Positions 8,416 to 16,490 of a stretch of 64,000 nt of DNA are shown piece after piece. Source of the stretch: Pelagibacter sp052048135. Its GTDB lineage: Bacteria; Pseudomonadota; Alphaproteobacteria; Pelagibacterales; Pelagibacteraceae. The DNA is taken from assembly GCF_052048135.1 (NCBI RefSeq), contig NZ_JBNAIM010000002.1, positions 310,001-374,000 on the forward strand, read 5' to 3'. Every line of letters starts with the position of its first letter. Within the stretch, counting starts at the first letter, position 1. The notes beneath the pieces were generated by a model that saw only the letters and a list, made by a program, of their open reading frames with translations, did not search any database and had not been told where the DNA came from. The translations under genes were made by a program, and so were the position numbers.

Positions 8416-9243
8416 CTATTTCCATTTTGCCAAAGGTGGTAATGACATTAATATTCCTTTAACATTTCCACCAGTTTGTAATCCAAATTTTGTTCCTCTA
8501 TCATACAATAAATTAAACTCTACATATCTTCCTCTTTTGATATATTGTATTTCCTTATCTTTTCTAGTCCATTTATTTTTTATTTTTTTTCTAATGATTT
8601 TCTGAAAAATATTTTCAAATGTAGTTCCAACATCTCTAATAAATTTAAAATCTTTTTCAAAATTATCTTTTTTATAATCAAAAAAAATACCACCAATTCC
8701 TCTAGTCTCTTTTCTGTGAGGTAAATAAAAATATTCATCACACCATTTTTTATACTTTAAATAATAATTTTTATTATGACGATTACACATATTTCTTAAA
8801 ATTTTATGAAATTCTTTTTTTTCATTATTGTCTTTTTTTGAAGGTGTTACATCTATGCCACCACCAAACCAGTTTTGTGTAGTGCAAATATATCTCGTGT
8901 TAAAGTGCATTGCTGGAATCAAGGGATTTTTCATATGCATTACTACAGAAATACCAGATGCCCAAAAGTTAGGATTTTTTTTTGCGCCCAAAATATTTTT
9001 CTGGAATTGTTTAGGAAATTTCCCATGAACCTTAGAAAAATTAACTCCAACTTTATCAAATACTTTACCATTTTCTAAAATTTTAAATTCACCACCACCT
9101 TCATCTTTTTTATGATTTCTTTTCCAAATTGTTGATTTAAATTCAACTTTATTTTTTTCAATCTCACTTATTTTTTGACAAATAGAATCCTGTAACATCT
9201 TAAACCAATTACTTGTTAAATCTTTTTTAATCTCTAGTTCCAT
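8416..9243 (-). CDS. hemF: Oxygen-dependent coproporphyrinogen III oxidase
   Basis: Converts coproporphyrinogen III to protoporphyrinogen IX using O2 in heme synthesis. Recognisable family blocks are the GGGEFKILENG and KVGVNFS segments, the WASGISVVMHMKNP block, the FGGGIDVTP motif, a CDEYFYLPHRKETRGIGGIFFD block and the final RGRYVEFNLLYDRGT-x3-GLQTGG signature. Length 275 aa matches bacterial HemF. One base separates it from the greA ATG and one from the trmL stop, so it looks like the middle gene of a three-gene operon. The oxygen-requiring form agrees with an aerobic life with a bc1 complex. Confidence 0.94.
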   Translation of the reverse strand: MELEIKKDLTSNWFKMLQDSICQKISEIEKNKVEFKSTIWKRNHKKDEGGGEFKILENGKVFDKVGVNFSKVHGKFPKQFQKNILGAKKNPNFWASGISVVMHMKNPLIPAMHFNTRYICTTQNWFGGGIDVTPSKKDNNEKKEFHKILRNMCNRHNKNYYLKYKKWCDEYFYLPHRKETRGIGGIFFDYKKDNFEKDFKFIRDVGTTFENIFQKIIRKKIKNKWTRKDKEIQYIKRGRYVEFNLLYDRGTKFGLQTGGNVKGILMSLPPLAKWK

Positions 9244-9244
9244 A

Positions 9245-9718
9245 TCAAATTAACTTAGTTTGTTTTAAACTTTCTGCCAATATTATAGCAACAGATGAGG
9301 CAATATTAAGCGAACGCATTTTATTTTTCATTGGTATTTTTAGTCTATCTTTAACAATCTTATGAACTTTATCAGGAACACCCGCACTTTCCCTGCCAAA
9401 TAAAATTGTATCATTTTTATCAAATTTGAATTCAGTATAAGACAAAGATGCTTTTGTAGTCATTAATATAACTCTTTGATTCTTTTTAGAATCAAAAAAT
9501 TCGTCTGAGCTTTGATAGAATTTGATTTCCTTTTCATCCATATAGTCCATGACTACACGTTTAAATCTTTTATCACTTAGCAGAAAACCGCAGGGCTCTA
9601 TAATCTCCAATTTTGCGCCTAAACATGAGCAGGTTCTGATTATTGCTGCAGTATTTTGGGGTATATCTGGTTCAAATAAAGCAATTTTTGGACCATGTTT
9701 AGTTGAATTATGTGTCAT
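9245..9718 (-). CDS. trmL: tRNA (cytidine/uridine-34-2'-O)-methyltransferase TrmL (SPOUT family)
   Basis: Methylates the wobble ribose in certain tRNA-Leu isoacceptors. SPOUT knot motifs are visible: EPDIPQNTAAIIRTC (16-30), LFGRESAGVP (106-115) and RSLNIASSVAIILAE (135-149), which form the knotted AdoMet site. The length of 157 aa, without an extra RNA-binding domain, is that of the minimal TrmL/YibK group. First gene of the trmL-hemF-greA run. The petA gene is divergent across a 93-bp gap containing a 16-bp palindrome. Confidence 0.9.
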   Translation of the reverse strand: MTHNSTKHGPKIALFEPDIPQNTAAIIRTCSCLGAKLEIIEPCGFLLSDKRFKRVVMDYMDEKEIKFYQSSDEFFDSKKNQRVILMTTKASLSYTEFKFDKNDTILFGRESAGVPDKVHKIVKDRLKIPMKNKMRSLNIASSVAIILAESLKQTKLI

Positions 9719-9748
9719 TCTTTCAGTAGTAAATATAATATTTTATAT

Positions 9749-9764
9749 TATATGAATTCATATA
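9749..9764. repeat. 16-bp perfect palindrome between trmL and petA
   Basis: TATATGAATTCATATA is a perfect palindrome in the divergent intergenic region of trmL and petA. Its place between two divergent starts would suit an operator, but AT-rich palindromes are easy to obtain by chance in such DNA. No regulator is identified. Confidence 0.35.
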
Positions 9765-9811
9765 TTTAAGTAGAAATTATCTATATTGAGTATATTTAAA
9801 TAAAACTAACA

Positions 9812-10321
9812 ATGTCAGAAAAAAAAACCAATAGAAGAGATTTTTTATTTACAGCTACTTATGCTGTAGGAGCAGTGGGAGTTGGCGCAACGATATGGCC
9901 TATGATTGATCAAATGAATCCTGATGCTTCAGTAAAAGCTTTAGCTAGCACAGAAGTGGATGTAAGCTCAGTAATCCCTGGTAAAACGATAACCGTTTTG
10001 TGGAGAGGAAAACCAGTTTTTATTCGAAGAAGAACAGAAGAAGAAATAACTGAAGCAAGAGCCGTTAAGTTAGAAGATTTAAAAGATCCTGAAAAGGATG
10101 AAGATAGAGCTAAAGATCCTGAGTGGCTAGTCATGCTTGGAGTTTGTACTCACTTAGGTTGTGTTCCTTTAGACCAAAAAGGAGACTACAATGGTTGGTT
10201 CTGTCCTTGTCATGGATCTCACTATGATACCTCGGGAAGAATTAGAAAAGGTCCGGCCCCAACAAATATGGAAATCCCTAAATATGAGTTTGTTAATTCA
10301 AATACAATTAAGATTGGTTAA
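9812..10321 (+). CDS. petA: Ubiquinol-cytochrome c reductase, Rieske iron-sulfur subunit
   Basis: The 2Fe-2S subunit of the cytochrome bc1 complex, passing electrons from ubiquinol to cytochrome c1. The N terminus has a twin-arginine signal-anchor (NRRDFLF at 7-13, then a hydrophobic helix to about 30). The cluster ligands are in two boxes: CTHLGC (C112, H114, C117) and CPCHGSHYD (C131, C133, H134), with C117 and C133 expected to form the disulfide. It ends with the GPAP loop. Nine bases separate it from petB. At 169 aa it is a compact Rieske protein. Confidence 0.96.
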   Translation: MSEKKTNRRDFLFTATYAVGAVGVGATIWPMIDQMNPDASVKALASTEVDVSSVIPGKTITVLWRGKPVFIRRRTEEEITEARAVKLEDLKDPEKDEDRAKDPEWLVMLGVCTHLGCVPLDQKGDYNGWFCPCHGSHYDTSGRIRKGPAPTNMEIPKYEFVNSNTIKIG

Positions 10322-10330
10322 GTTAATATT

Positions 10331-11599
10331 ATGAGTGATCACGAATATACCCCTAAATCTAAAGTTGGAAAATGGTTCAATGATAGATTACCATTATTAA
10401 CACTCGCAAATCATTTAACAGATTATCCAACTCCTAAAAATCTAAATTATTGGTGGACATTTGGAGGTATATTAACTTTTTGTCTAATAACTCAAATTGT
10501 TACAGGCTTAACTTTGGCTATGCACTACATAGCCCATGCAGATATGGCTTTTGAGAGTGTTGAGCATATTATGCGAGATGTTAACTATGGTTGGTTGATT
10601 AGATATATTCATGCCAATGGAGCTTCAATGTTTTTTTTGGCCGTTTACATTCATATATTTAGATCTTTATTTTATGGTTCTTATAAAGCACCAAGAGAAA
10701 TTATTTGGATTATTGGGATAATTATTTATCTGCTAATGATGGCAGCAGCATTTATGGGTTATGTACTTCCGTGGGGACAAATGAGTTTTTGGGGAGCTAC
10801 AGTAATTACAAATTTATTTAGTGCGATACCTTTAGTTGGTGAGGGGATAGTAACTTGGCTATGGGGAGGATATTCAGTTGATAACCCAACGCTAACAAGA
10901 TTTTTTACTCTTCATTATTTAATTCCTTTTTTAATTTTAGGATTGGTAGTTCTTCACATTTGGGCGTTACATGTTCCTGGAAATAACAATCCAGTTGGAA
11001 TTGATATAAAAAAGCCTTCAAAAGACACTGTTCCTTTTCATCCATACATAGTCATTAAAGATGGATTTGCCTTGTTAATGTTTATGATAGTTTTTGCTTT
11101 TTTTGTTTTTTATACACCAAACATTTTAGGTCACGCAGACAATTATATTGAAGCTGACCCGTTAGTCACCCCAGCACACATTGTTCCAGAATGGTATTTG
11201 TTGCCATTCTATGCAATTTTAAGATCAGTTCCTGACAAACTTTTAGGAGTAGTTGCTATGCTATCAGCTATTTTGATTTTAGCAGCTTTACCATGGTTAG
11301 ATACTTCAAAAATTAGATCTGCTGTTTTTAGGCCTTTGTATAAACAGTTTTATTGGATTTTAGTAGCTGATGTTTTAATTTTGGGTTACGTTGGGGCAAT
11401 GCCTGCGGAGGGTTTATACTTATTAGTTGCCAGAGTTGCTACTGCTTATTACTTTTTGCATTTTTTAGTTATACTACCTATTTTGGGTTTAAAAGAGAAA
11501 ACTCTTCCTGTTCCATTGAGTATTACAGACCCAGTTCTTGGAGGATCTCCAAATCTTGCTACTGCAAAAAATAGTAATAAAGAAAGTTTAGATAATTAA
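10331..11599 (+). CDS. petB: Ubiquinol-cytochrome c reductase, cytochrome b subunit
   Basis: Membrane core of the bc1 complex with two b hemes and both quinone sites. Hydrophobic helices run through the protein, and family blocks are clear: LTLAMHYIAHADMAFESVE, YIHANGASMFF with a heme histidine, GYVLPWGQMSFWGATVITN, the FTLHYLIPF and VVLHIWALH helices with further heme ligands, and the Qo-site PEWY motif in VPEWYLLPFYAILRS. Length 422 aa fits a bacterial cytochrome b. It is followed with no spacer by a GTG-started petC. Confidence 0.97.
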   Translation: MSDHEYTPKSKVGKWFNDRLPLLTLANHLTDYPTPKNLNYWWTFGGILTFCLITQIVTGLTLAMHYIAHADMAFESVEHIMRDVNYGWLIRYIHANGASMFFLAVYIHIFRSLFYGSYKAPREIIWIIGIIIYLLMMAAAFMGYVLPWGQMSFWGATVITNLFSAIPLVGEGIVTWLWGGYSVDNPTLTRFFTLHYLIPFLILGLVVLHIWALHVPGNNNPVGIDIKKPSKDTVPFHPYIVIKDGFALLMFMIVFAFFVFYTPNILGHADNYIEADPLVTPAHIVPEWYLLPFYAILRSVPDKLLGVVAMLSAILILAALPWLDTSKIRSAVFRPLYKQFYWILVADVLILGYVGAMPAEGLYLLVARVATAYYFLHFLVILPILGLKEKTLPVPLSITDPVLGGSPNLATAKNSNKESLDN

Positions 11600-12379
11600 G
11601 TGAAAAATTCTTTAAGAATACTCAGTATACTAATTACATTATTTGGATATCCATTTAGTTCCAATGCTGCTGAAAAAGTTGAATATTTGAAAACTGAATG
11701 GAGTTTTAAAGGTCTTTTTGGAAAATTTGATCGAAGTGCACTTCAAAGAGGTTATCAAGTTTATACCGAAGTATGTTCATCTTGCCACTCTATGAAATAT
11801 CTAAGTTATAGAAACCTGGCGGAGGAGGGAGGTCCAGAATTTTCTACGGAACAAGCTAAAGCAATTGCTGCATCATTTGAAGTAACTGATGGACCTAATT
11901 CGGATGGAGAAATGTTTAGTAGACCTGGAAGACTATCGGATAAATTTGTAATGCCTTATGAAAACGTAAAGGCAGCCCAAGCGGCAAATGGTGGAGCATA
12001 CCCTCCTGACATGTCAGTTTTAGCCAAAGCTAGAGGAGGTGGTGTAGATTATATTTACTCTTTACTACAAGGCTATGAAGATCCTCCAATAGGATTAACT
12101 TTAGATGAGGGGGTCTATTACAATAAATATATGTATGGAAATAAAATAAAAATGGCAAATCCATTATCTGATGGGTTGGTTGAATATGGTGATGGCACTG
12201 TTGCCTCAGTAGAGCAAATGTCGAAAGATGTAACAACTTTTTTAATGTGGGCGGCTGAACCTCATTTAGAGGCAAGACATCAAATGGGATTTAAGGCGAT
12301 TGTATATTTGATTATACTTACTGTGCTAGTCTATTTCAGCATGAAAAGGATTTGGTCACGTATTGAAACGAAAGTTTAA
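11600..12379 (+). CDS. petC: Ubiquinol-cytochrome c reductase, cytochrome c1
   Basis: Periplasmic c-type heme subunit of the bc1 complex. A signal peptide (to about residue 23) precedes the heme attachment site CSSCH (59-63) followed by SMKYLSYRNL, a typical cytochrome c1 block. The C terminus has the membrane anchor (about 236-253) and a basic tail. The start is GTG directly after the petB TAA; the signal peptide supports this choice. Its last 24 bp overlap the convergent ychF gene. Unlike Bradyrhizobium-type operons, petB and petC are separate genes. Confidence 0.95.
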   Translation: MKNSLRILSILITLFGYPFSSNAAEKVEYLKTEWSFKGLFGKFDRSALQRGYQVYTEVCSSCHSMKYLSYRNLAEEGGPEFSTEQAKAIAASFEVTDGPNSDGEMFSRPGRLSDKFVMPYENVKAAQAANGGAYPPDMSVLAKARGGGVDYIYSLLQGYEDPPIGLTLDEGVYYNKYMYGNKIKMANPLSDGLVEYGDGTVASVEQMSKDVTTFLMWAAEPHLEARHQMGFKAIVYLIILTVLVYFSMKRIWSRIETKV

Positions 12380-13429
12380 AATATCACCATCTCTCACAAT
12401 ATAATCTTTACCCTCAAGTCTCATTTTACCGTTAGTTTTTGAATTAACCCATCCATCATTAGCAATAAAATCTTCATATGCAATTGTTTCTGCTCTGATA
12501 AAACCTTTTTCAAAATCAGTATGTATTTCACCTGCTGCTTTTGGTGCAGTACAGTTTTTTTGGATTGTCCATGCTCTTGTTTCTTCTGGTCCAGAGGTAA
12601 AGAAAGTATCTAGCTCTAGAATTTGATAACCTTTTTTAATTAATATATCTAATCCAGTTGCTTTTAAGCCAATCATTTCCATGTAATTTTTTTTTTCGTT
12701 GTTATCTAGTGCATTTATTTGATTCTCTATATCGGCTGAAATAACTAAAGTATTTTTAATATCATATTTATCTATGAATTTTCTCGTATATTCATTTCCA
12801 TTCTGGACACTTTGTTCATCAACATTACAAACAAATATCTTTGGTTTTAAAGATAATAACCCACTTTGATTAATTTGTTTTTTTTCAAATTGGGTTCTCA
12901 AATTTAAAATATCTTTATTATTATTGATAGAGTCTAAAGCAATTTCAAGGATCTTGATTTGATCTTCATCAATATTTTTTTTATTGTTTTTTTCAAGTCT
13001 TTTTTGGATCGATTCAAGATCAGCAAGCATCATCTCTGTTTCTATAATCTCAAGATCTCTTATAGGATCCACAGTCGGATTTACATTTTGTATATCGTCT
13101 GAATCGAAACATCTAATCATATGTATAATTGCATCTACTTCTCTAATATGAGACAAAAATTTATTTCCTAATCCTTCACCTTTAGATGCACCTTTAACCA
13201 ACCCTGCAATATCAACAAATGAAATGGTAGTATTAATAATTTTTTTTGATTTTGAAATTTTGGCTAAATTTTGTAATCTTTCATCTGGTACAGGCACAAC
13301 TCCAACATTTGGATCAATTGTGCAAAATGGAAAGTTTGCTGCTTGAGCTTTGTTTGAATTAGTTAAAGCATTAAATAGAGTTGACTTACCCACATTTGGT
13401 AATCCGACTATTCCACATTTGAAGCTCAT
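12356..13429 (-). CDS. ychF: Redox-regulated ATPase/GTPase YchF (OLA1 family)
   Basis: Obg-related P-loop NTPase that associates with ribosomes and is linked to oxidative stress responses. The G1 loop is GLPNVGKST (8-16), the switch region has VDIAGLVKGASKGEGLGNKFL, and the specificity motif is altered to NVDE, consistent with the ATP preference known for this family. The C-terminal TGS-like domain (about 275-357) includes TSGPEETRAWTI and HTDFEKGFIRAE. Length 357 aa is normal. Its ATG overlaps the pth stop by one base; prs-rplY-pth-ychF is a widespread bacterial order. Confidence 0.95.
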   Translation of the reverse strand: MSFKCGIVGLPNVGKSTLFNALTNSNKAQAANFPFCTIDPNVGVVPVPDERLQNLAKISKSKKIINTTISFVDIAGLVKGASKGEGLGNKFLSHIREVDAIIHMIRCFDSDDIQNVNPTVDPIRDLEIIETEMMLADLESIQKRLEKNNKKNIDEDQIKILEIALDSINNNKDILNLRTQFEKKQINQSGLLSLKPKIFVCNVDEQSVQNGNEYTRKFIDKYDIKNTLVISADIENQINALDNNEKKNYMEMIGLKATGLDILIKKGYQILELDTFFTSGPEETRAWTIQKNCTAPKAAGEIHTDFEKGFIRAETIAYEDFIANDGWVNSKTNGKMRLEGKDYIVRDGDILNFRFNT

Positions 13430-13989
13430 TACTTATTATTTACAGTGCTTGAGAATAAATCTAATTTTTTTTCTACAAGTATCGAAATTGACTCGGTAAT
13501 ATTTTTTGAAATTTTCTCAATACCAATTATTTCGTCTTCATCAAAATTTTGTAATACATAGTCAGCCACATTTATATTTCCTTTAGGTTTACCAATACCA
13601 ATTCGTACTCTTGAATAATCTTTTCCTATAAATTTATCGATTGACGATATTCCATTATGGCCTGCACTTGATCCACCAAATTTTGCTTTTATTTTTCCAA
13701 ATTCAACATCCAGATCATCATGAAAAACAATTACATCCTCAGCATCAATCTTAAAATATTCAATTAATTCTCTAATACAAACTCCTGAGTTGTTCATAAA
13801 AGTAAGAGGCTTAATTGCATAAATCTTTTTGCCATCAATATTTCCAGTTGTAAGCAAACCTTTAAATTTTGGCTTCTGTTTCGTAAGTCCAAACTCTTTA
13901 TTGATTGTGTCTATAATTTTAAATCCAACATTATGTCTATTTTTTTCACTATCTGGTGTTGGATTACCTAATCCTACGAATAAAAGCAT
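13429..13989 (-). CDS. pth: Peptidyl-tRNA hydrolase
   Basis: Recycles peptidyl-tRNA dropped from ribosomes. The N terminus has VGLGNP and then NRHNVGF with the catalytic histidine (H19). Further signatures are PLTFMNNSG, the HDDLD acid block, and FGGSSAGHNGISS followed by RVRIGIGKP. Length 186 aa is standard. It overlaps the ychF start by one base and lies downstream of rplY, so it belongs to the prs-rplY-pth-ychF group of translation genes. Confidence 0.96.
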   Translation of the reverse strand: MLLFVGLGNPTPDSEKNRHNVGFKIIDTINKEFGLTKQKPKFKGLLTTGNIDGKKIYAIKPLTFMNNSGVCIRELIEYFKIDAEDVIVFHDDLDVEFGKIKAKFGGSSAGHNGISSIDKFIGKDYSRVRIGIGKPKGNINVADYVLQNFDEDEIIGIEKISKNITESISILVEKKLDLFSSTVNNK

Positions 13990-14024
13990 AAAAATATTAA
14001 AATTTATATTTCAAAATTGTTGGA

Positions 14025-14741
14025 TTATTTTTTTTCTTCAGCGGGTTTTTTGTCTTCACCTTCTTTTTTATCACCCTCTGCTGCTGGTTTTTCACCATCT
14101 GTGCCCGCTGCTGCCTCTGCTCCCTCTGAACCTTCTTCACCCTCAGTCGCTTCTGCTTCGGCAGGCTTCTCAGGTTCTTTCATAACAGTTGGCGCTGCTA
14201 AAGTTGCTATTACAAAATCTCTTCCTTGAATAGTTGGTGAAACCTCTGGATCAAGTTTTACTGAGGAGATTTTGAAACTTTCACCAATATCTATACCATC
14301 TAAATCTAAAGTTAAACTTTCAGGAATTTTTTCACTTGGACATTTTAATTCAACTTTCCTTCTTACTATGTTTAAAACACCACCTCTTTTTAACCCTGGA
14401 GACTTTTCATGATTAATAAAATTAACTGGTACTTCAATTTTTATTTTTACACCAGGCAAAACTCTTAAGAAATCTACGTGAGTAGGTTCATCACTTAGAA
14501 TATGATATTTAACTTCCCTAGGTAAAACGTTTTGAGATTTACCATTAATGTTTAAAGTAATTATGCTTGATAAAAAGTTTTCTTTTTCAATTAATACTTT
14601 TAATATTTTTTTTGGAATAGAGATTTTTTGATTTTCTTCTTTTCCTCCATAGATGATAGCTGGAACAGCACCATTCTCTCTTATAGAATTTAATTGTCCT
14701 TTAGTTTTGTTGTCTCTGATGTTTGCGTCTACTGAATTCAT
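14025..14741 (-). CDS. rplY: 50S ribosomal protein L25 (CTC family) with acidic Ala/Glu-rich tail
   Basis: Binds 5S rRNA in the large subunit. The N-terminal L25 domain is seen in the ENGAVPAIIYGGKEE segment, followed by the second beta domain of the long CTC form (GVKIKIEVPVNFINHEKSPG; LDLDGIDIGESF). The last 55 or so residues are a low-complexity tail of Ala, Glu, Gly, Pro and Lys, and their DNA is clearly richer in G+C than the rest of the window. The ATG at 14741 was chosen because it matches the family start; a TTG three codons earlier (14750) is the alternative. Confidence 0.92.
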   Translation of the reverse strand: MNSVDANIRDNKTKGQLNSIRENGAVPAIIYGGKEENQKISIPKKILKVLIEKENFLSSIITLNINGKSQNVLPREVKYHILSDEPTHVDFLRVLPGVKIKIEVPVNFINHEKSPGLKRGGVLNIVRRKVELKCPSEKIPESLTLDLDGIDIGESFKISSVKLDPEVSPTIQGRDFVIATLAAPTVMKEPEKPAEAEATEGEEGSEGAEAAAGTDGEKPAAEGDKKEGEDKKPAEEKK

Positions 14742-14786
14742 AAAAAACAAAGTTTTTTAACCCATGTTGACAAATAATCAAGGTAA

Positions 14787-15719
14787 TTATTTAAATAAAT
14801 CTGAGACAGATGTTGAGTTAGAAATTCTTTTTATCGCCTCTCCCATTAGGCCAGAAATAGGTAAAACTTCTATATTTTTAACATTTTTAGTTTTTTCACC
14901 ATTATCAATGGTATCTGTAATAACTAAATTTTTTATTACAGAGTTTTTAATTTTTTTTACTGCTTCCCCAGATAATACTCCATGAGTAATATAAACATAA
15001 ACTTCTTTTGCACCTCTTTCTTTCAAAGCTTTAGCTGCATTAACTATTGTTCCACCTGAGTCAATAATATCATCAACAATTATACAGGTCTGGTCTTTTA
15101 CATCCCCAATTACATTCATTACTTTAGATTGTCCTGGCTTTGGTCGTCTTTTATCAACAATCGCTAAACCAACACCTAAAAGTTTTCCAAGTGCTCTTGC
15201 TCTTTCGGTTCCACCAACATCTGGTGCAACACAAATCATATTTTTACTTTTTATTTTCTTTTTTACATGTCTTGCAAAAATTGGTGTTGCGAATAAATTA
15301 TCTACAGGAATGTCAAAGAAACCCTGAATCTGCCCAGCATGCAAGTCAACGGTTACAACCCGATCAGCACCTGCCTTAGTAATTAAATTTGAAACTAATT
15401 TAGCAGATATTGATGTTCTAGGAACAACTTTTCTATCTTGTCTTGCATATCCAAAATATGGAATAACAGCTGTTATATTTTTTGCCGATGATCTTTTGAG
15501 AGCATCAATACACAACAACAACTCCATTAAATGATCATTGGCTGGTGACGATATTGATTGAATTATAAAAATACTATTACCTCTGATATTTTCATTTATT
15601 TCAACATATATTTCTCCGTCAGCAAATTTTCTGATACTTGAATTAACAAGTTTTGTTTTTAAATATTTAGAAATATTTTTACTAAGAACTTTGTTACTAT
15701 TTCCAGTTAATAATTTCAT
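14787..15719 (-). CDS. prs: Ribose-phosphate pyrophosphokinase (PRPP synthase)
   Basis: Makes PRPP from ribose 5-phosphate and ATP for nucleotide, histidine and tryptophan synthesis. Family blocks are visible: FADGEIYVEINENIRG, the FGYARQDRK flexible loop, the VDLHAGQIQGFF metal-binding segment and the PRPP loop IIVDDIIDSGGTIV. Length 310 aa is the normal class I size. It lies 8 bp downstream of pgeF and upstream of rplY on the same strand, giving a probable pgeF-prs-rplY-pth-ychF transcript. Confidence 0.96.
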   Translation of the reverse strand: MKLLTGNSNKVLSKNISKYLKTKLVNSSIRKFADGEIYVEINENIRGNSIFIIQSISSPANDHLMELLLCIDALKRSSAKNITAVIPYFGYARQDRKVVPRTSISAKLVSNLITKAGADRVVTVDLHAGQIQGFFDIPVDNLFATPIFARHVKKKIKSKNMICVAPDVGGTERARALGKLLGVGLAIVDKRRPKPGQSKVMNVIGDVKDQTCIIVDDIIDSGGTIVNAAKALKERGAKEVYVYITHGVLSGEAVKKIKNSVIKNLVITDTIDNGEKTKNVKNIEVLPISGLMGEAIKRISNSTSVSDLFK

Positions 15720-15727
15720 TGAAAAAT

Positions 15728-16489
15728 TTAATTAATCATAATTATTGAAATATTTCTACCATAATCATCATGTTTTAAACTTAAAGATCGTCTAGCACTA
15801 AAAAAATTATTTTTTTTATTAAAAGTATCAGTATTTATCATATCAATCTTATTAATTTTAAGAAATTTTAGTTGAGATTTTATGTATTTTTGTAGGTCAA
15901 AAAAAATAAGATCATTTTTAAATTTAAAGAAAATTTTGTTTTTTTTATGACTTTTGATGAATTTATTCATAAACTTTGTTTTAACTTCATAATTTTTTTG
16001 AGCTATTGATGGACCAATAGCAGCTATAATATTTTTTCTTTGACAACCTTTTTTAAGCATGAAATTTATAACTTTTTTTATAATTCCCTTAAAAGCACCT
16101 TTCCAGCCTGCGTGAACTGCTGCAATCATTTTTCTTTTTTTATCATAGAACAATAATGGGGTACAATCGGCAGTTAAAACGGCAATGGGAAGATTTTTTT
16201 GATCAGTTATTATTGCATCTGCCTTTACAGTTTTTTTACCTAAATTATAATTTTTATCTATAAACACAAATTTATTGCTATGTATTTGATGAACTAAAAA
16301 AATATTTTTTCCTTTTTTAGATAATTTTTTTTTTACAATTTTTAAATTTTTTTTAACATTTTTTTTATTATCGAAAGAGCCTATTCCACAATTAAGGCTT
16401 TTATAAATACCTTTTGATTTGCCACCAATTTTATTAAAAAAACCATGACTAATATCTTTTTGTTTTGATAATTTTTTTGAAGTGATCAG
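15728..16489 (-). CDS. pgeF: Purine nucleoside phosphorylase / laccase-domain protein PgeF (YfiH), non-AUG start
   Basis: YfiH/LACC1 family zinc enzyme acting on purine nucleosides and implicated in peptidoglycan editing. The ORF is intact back to a TAG at 16501-16499 and encodes the full family pattern: HGFFNKIGG, YKSLNCGIGS, the HQIHS zinc histidine, LTADCTPLLFYD with the zinc cysteine and VHAGWKG with the second histidine. No ATG, GTG or TTG occurs before the GTG at 16267, which would delete the N-terminal third including HGFF and HQIHS. The best start is CTG at 16489, one base after the midA stop (TGA-A-CTG), giving 253 aa, the normal length. ATC or ATT are alternatives. Confidence 0.75.
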   Translation of the reverse strand: MITSKKLSKQKDISHGFFNKIGGKSKGIYKSLNCGIGSFDNKKNVKKNLKIVKKKLSKKGKNIFLVHQIHSNKFVFIDKNYNLGKKTVKADAIITDQKNLPIAVLTADCTPLLFYDKKRKMIAAVHAGWKGAFKGIIKKVINFMLKKGCQRKNIIAAIGPSIAQKNYEVKTKFMNKFIKSHKKNKIFFKFKNDLIFFDLQKYIKSQLKFLKINKIDMINTDTFNKKNNFFSARRSLSLKHDDYGRNISIIMIN

Positions 16490-16490
16490 T

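Noticed and set aside
14017..14229. Ser/Ala/Pro-rich open frame antisense to the rplY tail
   Set aside because: It is the complement of the low-complexity tail of L25; its composition is imposed by that repeat-like sequence.
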